Both the position numbers and the translations under genes were made by a program. A stretch of DNA of 61,319 nt from an uncultured Bacillota bacterium (lineage in GTDB: Bacteria > Bacillota > Dehalobacteriia > UBA7702), in NCBI GenBank assembly GCA_902796855.1, contig CADBQN010000019.1, positions 1-61,319 of the forward strand, in the 5' to 3' direction. Shown piece after piece: positions 1 to 7,572 of this stretch (positions are counted from its first letter, which is position 1; each line of letters starts with the position of its first letter). The notes under the pieces are model-generated. The model was not told the DNA's origin. It did no database searches and saw only the letters and a list, made by a program, of their open reading frames with translations.

Positions 1-71
1 GGCGCGGGGTTCCGCCCAGACGGCGTGAGAGGGCGAAAAGGCGGCCTTGCGGAGAGGATGGGGGAATTGAT

Positions 72-425
72 CTCTTCGCGGTGGTTTTTGTCGGTTCCCG
101 GCGTTCCGCATCGTTTGGCGGAGAATGTGAGGAGCGTTTGTTCTGTTTTGACCGCGGGGAACGTTCTCTTTTCGTGGTTGTTTTCGTCGGTTCCCGGCGT
201 TCCGCGGCGTATGGTGGGGAATGCGCGGAACGTTTCTTCCGTTTTTTGTCCGCGCGGGAGCGTGTCTTCTTCGCGGTGGTTTCCGACGGTTCCCGGCGTT
301 CCACATCGTTTGGCGGAGAATGTGAGGAGCGTTTGTTCCGTTTTTTGTCCGCGCGGGAGCGTGTCTTCTTCGCGGTGGTTTCCGACGGTTCCCGGCGCTC
401 CGCGGCGATTGGCGGGGAATGCGCG
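72..425. repeat. Four imperfect tandem repeats, ~99-bp period
   Basis: The motif GGTTCCCGGCG occurs at 93, 189, 288 and 387, so the period is 96, 99 and 99 bp. Whole units are alike (TTCGCGGTGG before it, a GGCGGAGAATG-like block after it). Units 1 and 3 resemble each other more than units 2 and 4, suggesting duplication of a two-unit block. The period is a multiple of three and one plus-strand frame stays open from 25 to 621, but that frame lacks a good ribosome binding site and runs into the antisense of purH, so I do not call a gene. No gene is seen in 1-592. Confidence 0.8.
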
Positions 426-476
426 GGGTGTCTGCCTGTTTCTGCCCGTGGGGGACGGACGGCGCGGCGGGCGCGG

Positions 477-510
477 AAAAACGGCGCTCCCTTTGTGGGG
501 GAACGCCGTT
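477..510 (-). terminator. Intrinsic terminator of the purO-purH pair
   Basis: On the minus strand an AACGGCG(T)TCCC stem pairs with its complement around a short loop and is followed by a run of five T. It lies about 80 bp downstream of the purH stop codon. Confidence 0.75.
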
Positions 511-592
511 CAATGCGGCTCGGAACGCATCATGGAGTCGCCGGGGACGGGCGGTTTCGCCCGGCCCTTCGGGCCGCGGCCGGCCGAAAGGC

Positions 593-1768
593 TCAGTGAT
601 GGAACAGGCGGATCTTCGTGAAGGCCATCACCATATCGTATTTGTCGCAGGTCTCGATGACGTTGTCGTCGCGGATGGAGCCGCCGGGCTCGGCGATGTA
701 CTTGACGCCGCTCTTCCGCGCCCGCTCAATGTTGTCGCCAAAGGGGAAGAAGGCGTCGGAGCCGATGGCGATGTTTTCCATCCGGTCGAGCCAGGCGCGT
801 TTTTCTTCCTTCGTGAAGACTTCGGGCTTCGTCTTGAAGATCGTCTGCCAGACGCCGTCCTTCAGCACGTCCTCGTATTCGTCGCCGATGTAGACGTCGA
901 TGGCGTTGTCGCGGTTGGGGCGGGCGATGCCGTCGACAAATTCCAGCCCCATCACCTTGGGCGACTGGCGCAGGAACCAGTTGTCGGCCTTGTTCCCCGC
1001 CAGGCGGGTGCAGTGGACGCGGCTCTGCTGACCGGCGCCGATGCCGATGGCCTGACCGTCGGCGGCGTAGCAGACGGAATTGGACTGGGTGTATTTCAGC
1101 GTGATCAGGGAGATCATCAGGTCCCGTTTGGCTTCCGCCGGCAGATTCTTGTTCTTCGTCACGACGTCGTCAAAGAGGGCCTCGTTGATTTCCAGCTCGT
1201 TGCGGCCCTGTTCGAAGGTGATGCCGAAGACCTGTTTATGCTCGATGGGCGCGGGCTTGTAGGCCGGGTCGATGGCGATGACGTTGTAGTTCCCTTTGCG
1301 CTTCGTTTTCAGCAGCGCCAGGGCTTCGTCGCTGAACCCCGGGGCGATGACGCCGTCGGAGACTTCCCGGACGATGATTTTGGCCGTGGCTTCGTCGCAC
1401 TCGTCGGAGAGGGCGATGAAATCGCCGTAGGAGCTCATGCGGTCGGCGCCCCGGGCCCGGGCGTAGGCGCAGGCCAGCGGCGAGAGTTCGCCGAGGTCAT
1501 CGACGAAATAGATCTTTTTCAGCGTGTCGGAAAGGGGCAGCCCCACGGCGGCGCCGGCCGGGGAGACGTGCTTAAAGGAGGCCGCCGCCGGCAGGCCCGT
1601 GGCCTTTTTCAGCTCCCAGACGAGCTGAATGCCGTTTAAAGCGTCCATAAAATTGATGTAGCCCGGACGTCCGTTCAGTACCGTAACGGGGAGTTCTCCG
1701 CCTTCTGCGAAGATCTTAGAGGGTTTTTGGTTGGGGTTGCAGCCGTATTTTAATTCCAATTCTTTCAT
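593..1768 (-). CDS. purH: Standalone AICAR formyltransferase (PurH transformylase domain only)
   Basis: Transfers a formyl group from 10-formyl-tetrahydrofolate to AICAR, giving FAICAR, the penultimate step of purine synthesis in the cytosol. The protein has 391 residues, against about 520 for the usual bifunctional PurH, and lacks the N-terminal MGS-like cyclohydrolase domain. The Lys66-His67 pair in SFKHVSPAGAA matches the catalytic Lys-His of the transformylase, and SNSVCYA with GIGAGQQSR further on is typical of the fold. The missing cyclohydrolase activity is supplied by the gene immediately upstream (15-bp gap). Start ATG has AAGGAG about 12 nt upstream. Ends in TGA and is followed by a terminator. 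Confidence 0.9.
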   Translation of the reverse strand: MKELELKYGCNPNQKPSKIFAEGGELPVTVLNGRPGYINFMDALNGIQLVWELKKATGLPAAASFKHVSPAGAAVGLPLSDTLKKIYFVDDLGELSPLACAYARARGADRMSSYGDFIALSDECDEATAKIIVREVSDGVIAPGFSDEALALLKTKRKGNYNVIAIDPAYKPAPIEHKQVFGITFEQGRNELEINEALFDDVVTKNKNLPAEAKRDLMISLITLKYTQSNSVCYAADGQAIGIGAGQQSRVHCTRLAGNKADNWFLRQSPKVMGLEFVDGIARPNRDNAIDVYIGDEYEDVLKDGVWQTIFKTKPEVFTKEEKRAWLDRMENIAIGSDAFFPFGDNIERARKSGVKYIAEPGGSIRDDNVIETCDKYDMVMAFTKIRLFHH

Positions 1769-1783
1769 TTGGCCCGATGCTCC

Positions 1784-2497
1784 TTATCTGATGTTTTTGT
1801 TGAGGATCCGCGTTTCCGTTCCGCCGCTCGCGATGTCGATGAAGCGGACGAAGAGGGAGACCTTGTTGTCGTCGTTGAGGCTGTTCCAGACGGTGTCGGC
1901 AAAGGCGTCGATATCGCCTTCGATGGCGACGCGCTTCGGTTCCCCCTCAAAGCTGGGGAGCGGGGAGCCGTCGCCGATATAGGTATGGAGGAAGTGGCCT
2001 TCGCCGGCGGCGGGAGCGTAGGCGAAGGTAAAGCGGTTGCAGCTTTCCGGCGAGCCGTGGTTCGTTTTGAGAATGGACATTTCGTAGCAAAACGCGCCGT
2101 CTTTCACGTGGAGGATCCCGGAGATGCGCGGGGTGTAGTTGGGTTTGTCCGGTTCAAATTCCCGGCCCCGCAGCGATTCCTCAAAGGTCTTGCCTTCGCC
2201 CGTCAGGTCAAAGACGGTGTCGGTCTGGTCGCCGTTGGTGACGATGGTGTCGCCGCCGCGGACGCGGACCGGGGCGTAGATGATGAGGCTGGGATCTTTG
2301 ACTTTGGCGGGGTCAAAGGCTTCGGTGCGGATGCCCTCGCCCTCGGTGACGAAAACGCGGTTGCGGCTGTTTTCGCTCCTGCCCATGATGAAATAGGCGG
2401 TGACGGCCTTTTTGCCGTCGGCGGACGTGCCGATGACGATGCCGCGGCCGGGATAAGCGTTGCCCTTTAACTCTTGTTCCAGTGATAACAGATCCAT
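1784..2497 (-). CDS. purO: IMP cyclohydrolase, PurO type
   Basis: Closes FAICAR to IMP, the last step of de novo purine synthesis. The 237-residue product fits the PurO/IMP_cyclohyd family first known in archaea and also found in some Clostridia. Recognisable segments are NAYPGRGIVIG near the N terminus, YFIMGRSENSRNR, and SWR-like family blocks such as YTPRISG. The start at 2497 has GGAGG 8-9 nt upstream; an in-frame extension to 2746 has no such site and crosses the divergent promoter region. It forms an operon with the standalone transformylase, so the two genes together replace bifunctional PurH. A TATACT sequence at 2546-2551 on the minus strand may be its -10 box. Confidence 0.85.
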   Translation of the reverse strand: MDLLSLEQELKGNAYPGRGIVIGTSADGKKAVTAYFIMGRSENSRNRVFVTEGEGIRTEAFDPAKVKDPSLIIYAPVRVRGGDTIVTNGDQTDTVFDLTGEGKTFEESLRGREFEPDKPNYTPRISGILHVKDGAFCYEMSILKTNHGSPESCNRFTFAYAPAAGEGHFLHTYIGDGSPLPSFEGEPKRVAIEGDIDAFADTVWNSLNDDNKVSLFVRFIDIASGGTETRILNKNIR

Positions 2498-2658
2498 AGT
2501 CGTTTTTCCTCCGTATTTTAAAAGTCGCGATGAGGTTACAGCATCAGTATACCATAAAATCGCCGCGGGGAAAACCGATTTCTGCCATTTCATGTCATTT
2601 TTTTGTGGGAATCGGTTCCCTTTCGTTCTTTTCGGAAAAAAGTTTTTCCGAAACCCGT

Positions 2659-2686
2659 TTGAAACCTGTCCTTCCTGTGTTATAAT
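2659..2686 (+). promoter_or_regulatory. Sigma-A-type promoter for the 2730 gene
   Basis: TTGAAA (2659-2664), a 16-bp spacer, then TATAAT (2681-2686), 43 bp before the start codon. Confidence 0.65.
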
Positions 2687-2729
2687 AAAACTGCCTAAAC
2701 AGAAAACCACCCGGAAAGGACGTTTTTTT

Positions 2730-3533
2730 ATGAAGATCAAAGCCATCTGTGCCGCCCTGGCGGCGTTCCTCGTGTTCGGCGCCGCCGCCTTCGGCGCGGA
2801 GCTGGTCTCCTATCCCGTGGCGGACATCGGCGTCACCCTGGGGATCCCCGCCGAATATAACTACGTTTTTACCAGGGATATCAGCGACGATGACCCGATC
2901 CTCGCCGACTGGGGCATTTCCAAAGGGGAGCTCTTTGAGAACGGCAATATCTACCTGGAAGCCCTGACCGAGGATCAGAACGACGAGCTCATCGTCATGG
3001 CCATGGATACCGACTGGTCGGAAATGTATTACGACTTCAACACCGTCAGCGATGAGGACCTGATGGCCCTGGCGGAATATACCCACTCCCTCGTGGACAA
3101 GGACGGCGGCGCCAACGTCGCCTACGACGAGTACGTCCTCTTTAAAGGCCAGCCCCAGGTGCCCTTCATCAAGGCCAAAGGGCGCTTTCAGACCGACACC
3201 GCCGAAGGCGGCGTCGTTCAGTACGTCACCGTCCTCAACGGTTCGTTCTATACCCTCTCCTTCAACTTCTACGGCGGCGCCGTCAGCGAAGCGGACGACG
3301 CCCTCACCGAAGAGGTCGTTTCCGCGCTGACCTTTGACGCGGTGAAGGCGCCGAAGAAATCGAAGGATTCCCTGCTCTATGTCGTTGTCATCGTTGCTCT
3401 CGTCGCCGTCATCGCCGGGCTTCTGCTGGTGATCCGGCGTCAGAAATACTCGCTGAAAGCGCCGGAGAACGGCGCCGCGGCGGAGGAACCGGCGGCAACG
3501 GCCGGAACGGCTGAAACGGAACGGGAAGAATAA
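2730..3533 (+). CDS. Secreted, C-terminally membrane-anchored protein of unknown function
   Basis: I do not recognise the family. The 267-residue product begins with a clear signal peptide (MKIKAICAALAAFLVFGAAAF, cleavage near FGA-EL), has an acidic extracellular region of about 190 residues, then a membrane segment near 213-233 (VVVIVALVAVIAGLLLVI), basic RRQK and an Ala/Glu-rich tail. This predicts an extracellular domain held by one C-terminal membrane helix. Start ATG at 2730 has GGAAAGGA upstream. It has its own promoter and terminator, so it is likely monocistronic. Function unknown. Confidence 0.75.
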   Translation: MKIKAICAALAAFLVFGAAAFGAELVSYPVADIGVTLGIPAEYNYVFTRDISDDDPILADWGISKGELFENGNIYLEALTEDQNDELIVMAMDTDWSEMYYDFNTVSDEDLMALAEYTHSLVDKDGGANVAYDEYVLFKGQPQVPFIKAKGRFQTDTAEGGVVQYVTVLNGSFYTLSFNFYGGAVSEADDALTEEVVSALTFDAVKAPKKSKDSLLYVVVIVALVAVIAGLLLVIRRQKYSLKAPENGAAAEEPAATAGTAETEREE

Positions 3534-3538
3534 AAGCG

Positions 3539-3563
3539 GAAGCGCCGATCCGGCGCTTTCTTA
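3539..3563 (+). terminator. Terminator after the 2730 gene
   Basis: An AAGCGCCG / CGGCGCTT stem with loop ATC, followed by TCTT, lies between two plus-strand genes. Confidence 0.6.
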
Positions 3564-3574
3564 ACGGAGGTATC

Positions 3575-4747
3575 ATGCGCTATCGCGTCAATCCCAAAAC
3601 CGGCGACCGCCTTTCCCTCCTCGGCCTCGGCTGCATGCGGTTCACGAAAAAGAACGGCGCCATCGACCAGGAAAAAGCGGAACAGGTGATGGCTCACGCC
3701 CTCGCCCAAGGCATCAACTATTTTGACACCGCCTGGCTCTACCCGGGCAATGAGGCCGCCGTGGGCCGGTTTTTGGCCAAGGGCCACCGCGATGAGGTGG
3801 TGCTGGCGACGAAAATGCCCCAGTATAAAGTAAAGAAGACCGCCGATTTCGACGGCTTTTTCGGCGAGGAGCTGGAACGGCTCCAAACGGACTATATCGA
3901 TTATTACCTGATGCACATGCTGTCGGATTTCGCCTCCTGGCAGCGGCTGAAGGATCTCGGCGTCGCCGCCTGGATCGAGGCGAAAAAGGCCGCCGGCGCC
4001 ATCCGCCGGATCGGCTTTTCCTATCACGGCGGCACCGATGGCTTTTTGAGGATCCTCGACGATTACGACTGGGATTTCTGCCAGATCCAGTATAATTACG
4101 TCGACGAGCGGGGTCAGGCCGGCGTCGACGGCTTAAAGCGCGCCGCCGAAAAGGGCATTGCCGTCGTCATCATGGAACCGCTGCGCGGCGGCCGCCTCGC
4201 CGACCAGATCCCGGAAAAAGCCGCCGAAGTCTTCCGCAAAGCGGGAGGGACCCCGGCGGAATGGGGCCTGAAATGGCTCTTTGCCCAGGAAGAGGTCACC
4301 GTGGTGCTTTCGGGGATGAACAGCGTTGGTCAGATCGACGAGAACGCCGCCATCGCCGAAAAGACCGAGACCGGCGCTTTGAGCGGGGAAGAGCTCGCCG
4401 TCTATGAGGACGCCAAGGCCGCCATCAGGAGCGGCGTCAAGGTGCCCTGCACCGGCTGCGGCTACTGCATGCCCTGTCCCCACGGCGTCGACATCCCCAC
4501 CTGCTTCCACAGCTACAACACAAAAGCGTCGGAAGGCTGGTACACCGGTCTGAAGGAATATTTTATGTGCACGACGATGAAGCAAAAGCCCAGCGCCGCC
4601 TCGGCCTGCGTGGGCTGCGGCAAGTGCGAGAAGCACTGCCCCCAGCGGCTGCCCATCCGCCGTTACCTGAAAGAAGTGAAAAAACACATGGAAGGCCCCG
4701 CCTATAAGATCGCCCGGCGGGGAGCGCGGCTGATCATGCGCTTTTGA
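3575..4747 (+). CDS. Aldo/keto reductase with C-terminal 4Fe-4S ferredoxin domain
   Basis: A cytosolic oxidoreductase of the aldo/keto reductase superfamily, in the subgroup that carries bacterial-ferredoxin clusters; substrate unknown. 390 residues. The barrel starts with GLGCMRF. The catalytic tetrad can be placed as Asp in YFDTAWLYPG, Tyr in the same motif, Lys in LATKMP and His in YYLMHML. The C terminus has one cysteine set in CTGCGYCMPCPHGVDIPTC and a second in CVGCGKCEKHCPQ, enough for two [4Fe-4S] clusters. Start ATG is preceded by ACGGAGG. It stands alone between a terminator and the next gene's promoter. Such proteins suit an anaerobe that couples carbonyl reduction to ferredoxin. 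Confidence 0.9.
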   Translation: MRYRVNPKTGDRLSLLGLGCMRFTKKNGAIDQEKAEQVMAHALAQGINYFDTAWLYPGNEAAVGRFLAKGHRDEVVLATKMPQYKVKKTADFDGFFGEELERLQTDYIDYYLMHMLSDFASWQRLKDLGVAAWIEAKKAAGAIRRIGFSYHGGTDGFLRILDDYDWDFCQIQYNYVDERGQAGVDGLKRAAEKGIAVVIMEPLRGGRLADQIPEKAAEVFRKAGGTPAEWGLKWLFAQEEVTVVLSGMNSVGQIDENAAIAEKTETGALSGEELAVYEDAKAAIRSGVKVPCTGCGYCMPCPHGVDIPTCFHSYNTKASEGWYTGLKEYFMCTTMKQKPSAASACVGCGKCEKHCPQRLPIRRYLKEVKKHMEGPAYKIARRGARLIMRF

Positions 4748-4765
4748 ATGATTCGCTTTTCGTGT

Positions 4766-4794
4766 TTGACAGACCGCCTCCGCGGTGGTACACT
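4766..4794 (+). promoter_or_regulatory. Strong sigma-A promoter for the DUF5714-like gene
   Basis: TTGACA (4766-4771), 17-bp spacer, TACACT (4789-4794). The start codon follows at 4828. Confidence 0.75.
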
Positions 4795-4827
4795 GTCCCA
4801 AACGAAACGGAAAGGGAGGTGGCGGCG

Positions 4828-5523
4828 GTGAACGACGGCTGCCTGATCTGCGGCGCGCCGCTGATCTATACAAAAGAGGACGAAGCGGCGGAGTGCGCCC
4901 TCTGCCATAAGCGGGAGCTCACCAAAGCCCGCTGTGAGAACGGTCACTACGTCTGCGACGAATGCCACGAAAAGGGTCTCGACGCGGCGGTGGACATCTG
5001 CCGCCGTTCCCCGTCGGCGGATCCCTTCGCCGTCCTGGAAGAGCTGATGGCGGCGGATTTCTGCCACATGCACGGCCCGGAACATCACGTCCTCGTCGCC
5101 GCGGCGATCCTGACGGCCTATCGGAACGGCGGCGGCGAACTCGACCTGGAAAAGGCTTTGACCGAGGCGGTGCGCCGCGGTCGGCAGGTGCCCGGCGGCG
5201 TCTGCGGTTTTTGGGGCGCCTGCGGCGCGGCCATCGGTTCCGGCATCGCCGTCTCGATCCTGTCCGGCGCCACACCGCTGGCGAAGGAGACTTACGGCCT
5301 CGCCAACGGGATGACGGCCCGGGCCCTGGCCGACATCGCGGCGGTGGGCGGCCCCCGCTGCTGCAAGCGCAATTCCTATCTGGCCCTGAACGCCGCCGCG
5401 GACTTCCTCGCCGAACGCTTCGGCGTGGCGCTGTCCCGGCCGAAGGTGGTCTGCCGCCACTCGGAGCGGAACGCTCAGTGCATTGGCAGGCGCTGCCCTT
5501 TCTTTAAATCATCGGAAAAATGA
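4828..5523 (+). CDS. Cysteine-rich DUF5714-like protein
   Basis: Matches in character the DUF5714 family of Clostridia and archaea, whose function is not established. 231 residues starting at GTG 4828, chosen because GGAGGT lies 7 nt upstream and the promoter lies between 4766 and 4794, so a longer reading would start inside it. The N terminus has zinc-ribbon-like pairs (CLICG, CALCHKRE, CENGHYVCDECHEKG). The middle has HGPEHHVLVAAAIL and GVCGFWGACGAA, with further cysteines in PRCCKRNS and near the end (VCRH, QCIGRRCPFF). The many Cys and His suggest metal or cluster binding, which is inference. Confidence 0.7.
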   Translation: MNDGCLICGAPLIYTKEDEAAECALCHKRELTKARCENGHYVCDECHEKGLDAAVDICRRSPSADPFAVLEELMAADFCHMHGPEHHVLVAAAILTAYRNGGGELDLEKALTEAVRRGRQVPGGVCGFWGACGAAIGSGIAVSILSGATPLAKETYGLANGMTARALADIAAVGGPRCCKRNSYLALNAAADFLAERFGVALSRPKVVCRHSERNAQCIGRRCPFFKSSEK

Positions 5524-5526
5524 TAA

Positions 5527-5552
5527 AAAACGCCGCGGATTTCCGCGGCGTT
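5527..5552 (-). terminator. Terminator of the HAD-mntP pair
   Basis: An AACGCCGCGG / CCGCGGCGTT stem with a run of T on the minus-strand side. It lies directly between two convergent genes and may serve both. Confidence 0.75.
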
Positions 5553-5557
5553 CGCGT

Positions 5558-6124
5558 TCAAAAGGGGAGGAGCCCCAGATGTTCCAGTAAGATCTTCGTG
5601 CCCAGCAAAATCAGGATGACGCCGCCGACGAACTCGGCCTTGGCCTTGTAGCGGACGCCGAAGACGCTGCCGACCCGCACCCCGATGACGGAGAGGCAGA
5701 AGGTGGTGACGCCGATGAAGCAGACGGCGGGGAGGATGCGCACCCGCAGAAAGGCGAAGGTCACGCCGACGGCCAAAGCGTCGATGCTGGTGGCCACGGC
5801 CAGAGGCAGCATGGCTTTGAAGCCGAGGTCGGCGTCGGCCTCCTCTTCGCCGCCGCCGAGGGCTTCCCGGATCATGTTGAGGCCGATGAAGGCCAGCAGG
5901 ATGAAGGCGATCCAGTGATCGACGGCGGTGATGCGCTCCTGAAAGCGGACGCCCAGCAGAAAACCGACGACGGGCATCAGCCCCTGAAAGAGGCCGAACC
6001 AGGCGCCGATCAGAACGGCGTCGGCGGCGCGGACCGTCCGCAGGGCCAAGCCCTTGCAGACCGAGACGGCGAAAGCGTCCATGGAGAGGCCGACGGCGAT
6101 GAGAAACAGTTCGATGAATGACAT
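5558..6124 (-). CDS. mntP: Manganese efflux pump MntP
   Basis: Exports Mn2+ across the cytoplasmic membrane. 188 residues, the usual family length, with six hydrophobic segments in two repeats. Each repeat holds the acidic transmembrane motif: GLSMDAFAVSVCKG (Asp16) and ATSIDALAVGV (Asp near 113). The start ATG has AAGGAG 6 nt upstream, located inside the end of the HAD gene, so it can be initiated independently. Its start codon is also in the same frame as the upstream HAD gene, separated only by that gene's UAG stop and one CCC codon (see findings). No yybP-ykoY manganese riboswitch was recognised upstream. Confidence 0.93.
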   Translation of the reverse strand: MSFIELFLIAVGLSMDAFAVSVCKGLALRTVRAADAVLIGAWFGLFQGLMPVVGFLLGVRFQERITAVDHWIAFILLAFIGLNMIREALGGGEEEADADLGFKAMLPLAVATSIDALAVGVTFAFLRVRILPAVCFIGVTTFCLSVIGVRVGSVFGVRYKAKAEFVGGVILILLGTKILLEHLGLLPF

Positions 6125-6127
6125 GGG

Positions 6128-6766
6128 CTACTCCTTCGGGATGATGAGGCCGTTCAGGTCGCTGAAAGAGGAAACGGTATAAGGCGCCGCGGGAACGTCG
6201 CCGAAGCCGTAGGCGGCAAAGATAAAGTCGATCCCGGCCAGCGCCGCCGAGCGGCGGTCCTTTTCGGTGTCGCCGATGTAGACCGCGTTTTTGAGCCGGT
6301 GTTTTTCGATGATATGGCGGATGTTCTCCGGTTTGTCGCGGCCGGTGTCGCCGTAGCAGATGAAGTCGGTGAACCGCGGCGAGAGCCGATGATGGGAGAG
6401 AAAGGCCTCGATGTAGCCTTTGTCGCAGTTGCTGACGATGAACAGCGGCAGCTTTTGGGCGAGGGCGGCGAGGGTCTCCTCGACGCCGGGGTAGAGAGTG
6501 CCGCCGATGGCCGGCAACCGCCTGCTCTCCGCCTCGACGCAGCGCAGCATCACTTCCATGCGGCGCTTCGGCGCGAGGTCGGGAAAGAGCCGGTCGGCGA
6601 TTTCCGCGGTGGTCAGCCCCATGATGGCGACGACCTGTTCCTCGCCGATGGCGTAGGGGATGTCGTCCTCGGCGGCGATGACGTCGTTCCAGATGACGGC
6701 GATGTTCGCCACGCTGTCCCATAAAGTGCCGTCGAGATCAAAAATACAGCTGTCCCACTTTGCCAT
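6128..6766 (-). CDS. HAD-superfamily phosphatase (Gph-like), ends in UAG
   Basis: A haloacid-dehalogenase hydrolase resembling phosphoglycolate phosphatases. 212 residues from the ATG at 6766, which has AAAGGAAG upstream. HAD motif I is DLDGTL (residues 10-15), motif II VSNCDKG, motif III Lys in GRDKPENI, motif IV GDTEKDRR. A helical cap lies between motif I and about residue 80. The substrate cannot be read from the sequence. The stop is UAG, unusual in this window; the frame continues through CCC into mntP. It forms an operon with mntP (3-bp gap). Confidence 0.85.
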   Translation of the reverse strand: MAKWDSCIFDLDGTLWDSVANIAVIWNDVIAAEDDIPYAIGEEQVVAIMGLTTAEIADRLFPDLAPKRRMEVMLRCVEAESRRLPAIGGTLYPGVEETLAALAQKLPLFIVSNCDKGYIEAFLSHHRLSPRFTDFICYGDTGRDKPENIRHIIEKHRLKNAVYIGDTEKDRRSAALAGIDFIFAAYGFGDVPAAPYTVSSFSDLNGLIIPKE

Positions 6767-7073
6767 CGTTCGTTTTGCTTCCTTTCCCGCCGCCCTTTGT
6801 CCGGGCCGGCGCACCTTTTATCTTATCATATTCCGCCGGGAATGGAAATAGATTTCCCTTTTTCAGGTGGAAAAATATGTTGAAACGGCGTTCGGAAAGG
6901 GAATTTTGCAAAAAATGGAACATTAAAATCCCAGCTTGAGGCGTTGGCTTAGGATTTAGCAGGCTTTTTTTTGTGTTTTTTTGAAAAAAGGGCTTTTCAA
7001 ATGGCGAAAAATGTGTATAATTTAGAAAGATACCTTTTTATGAAGGATTTTTTTGAACGGAGGATTATGAAAC
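6767..7073. promoter_or_regulatory. Divergent AT-rich region with the mihF promoter
   Basis: This 307-bp gap has no gene. It holds a -10 TATAAT at 7016-7021 for mihF with a weak -35 (CTTTTC at 6993-6998, 17-bp spacer), and several A and T tracts. No riboswitch or RNA gene was recognised. Confidence 0.45.
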
Positions 7074-7382
7074 ATGGCAGTACCCAAAATCAGTGCCGAA
7101 GACAGAGCGAAAGCTCTGGAAAAAGCCCAAAAGGTCAGAAAAGAACGCGCCGCGATGCGCCAGGACATGAAAACCGGAAAGCTGACGATCAAAGACGTCA
7201 TCGCTAAGAAGGAAAACGACATCGTCGGCGGCATGAGAGTGAAATATGTGCTCGAATCGATGCCCGGCATCGGCAAAGTCCGCGCCAAGGAAATTATGGA
7301 CCAGATCGGCATCGATGAAAACCGCAAAGTCAAAGGTCTCGGCAGCCGTCAGACCGAAGCTTTGCTCGAAAGATTAAAATAA
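7074..7382 (+). CDS. mihF: Actinobacterial-type integration host factor (MihF)
   Basis: A small basic nucleoid-associated DNA-binding protein that helps site-specific recombination and DNA bending in mycobacteria and occurs in some Clostridia. 102 residues, close to the conserved core length. Diagnostic segments: LTIKDVIAKKE, VGGMRVKYVLESMPGIG and KVRAKEIMDQIGI, a helix-two-turn-helix (H2TH-like) fold. Start ATG follows ACGGAGG. Monocistronic with its own terminator. Confidence 0.88.
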   Translation: MAVPKISAEDRAKALEKAQKVRKERAAMRQDMKTGKLTIKDVIAKKENDIVGGMRVKYVLESMPGIGKVRAKEIMDQIGIDENRKVKGLGSRQTEALLERLK

Positions 7383-7428
7383 GCTCCGTATCATTCATCC
7401 ATAGACACTCAGCGTGGCTTGAAGACCG

Positions 7429-7463
7429 AACGCCGGGACGCGAATCGTCCCGGCGTTTTTCCG
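7429..7463 (+). terminator. Terminator of mihF
   Basis: A 12-bp AACGCCGGGACG stem with loop CGAAT, followed by five T. Confidence 0.85.
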
Positions 7464-7494
7464 TCTTCCCGCGGCGAAACCGGCAAGAATGGCC

Positions 7495-7523
7495 TTGTAT
7501 TTTCGGGGATTGTCATATATAAT
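7495..7523 (+). promoter_or_regulatory. Promoter of the envelope operon 7573-13256
   Basis: TTGTAT (7495-7500), 17-bp spacer, TATAAT (7518-7523); the first gene starts at 7573. Confidence 0.65.
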
Positions 7524-7572
7524 AAGATTGATATAGAAGGGGCTTTGGCCCTTTTTTCGGAGGGAACGGAAC

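Noticed and set aside
72-425. CRISPR array
   Set aside because: The whole ~99-bp unit repeats, not short repeats with unique spacers, and there are no cas genes.
25-621. Repeat-containing open frame as a gene
   Set aside because: No ribosome binding site, no secretion or domain features, and it crosses the terminator and the 3' end of purH on the other strand.
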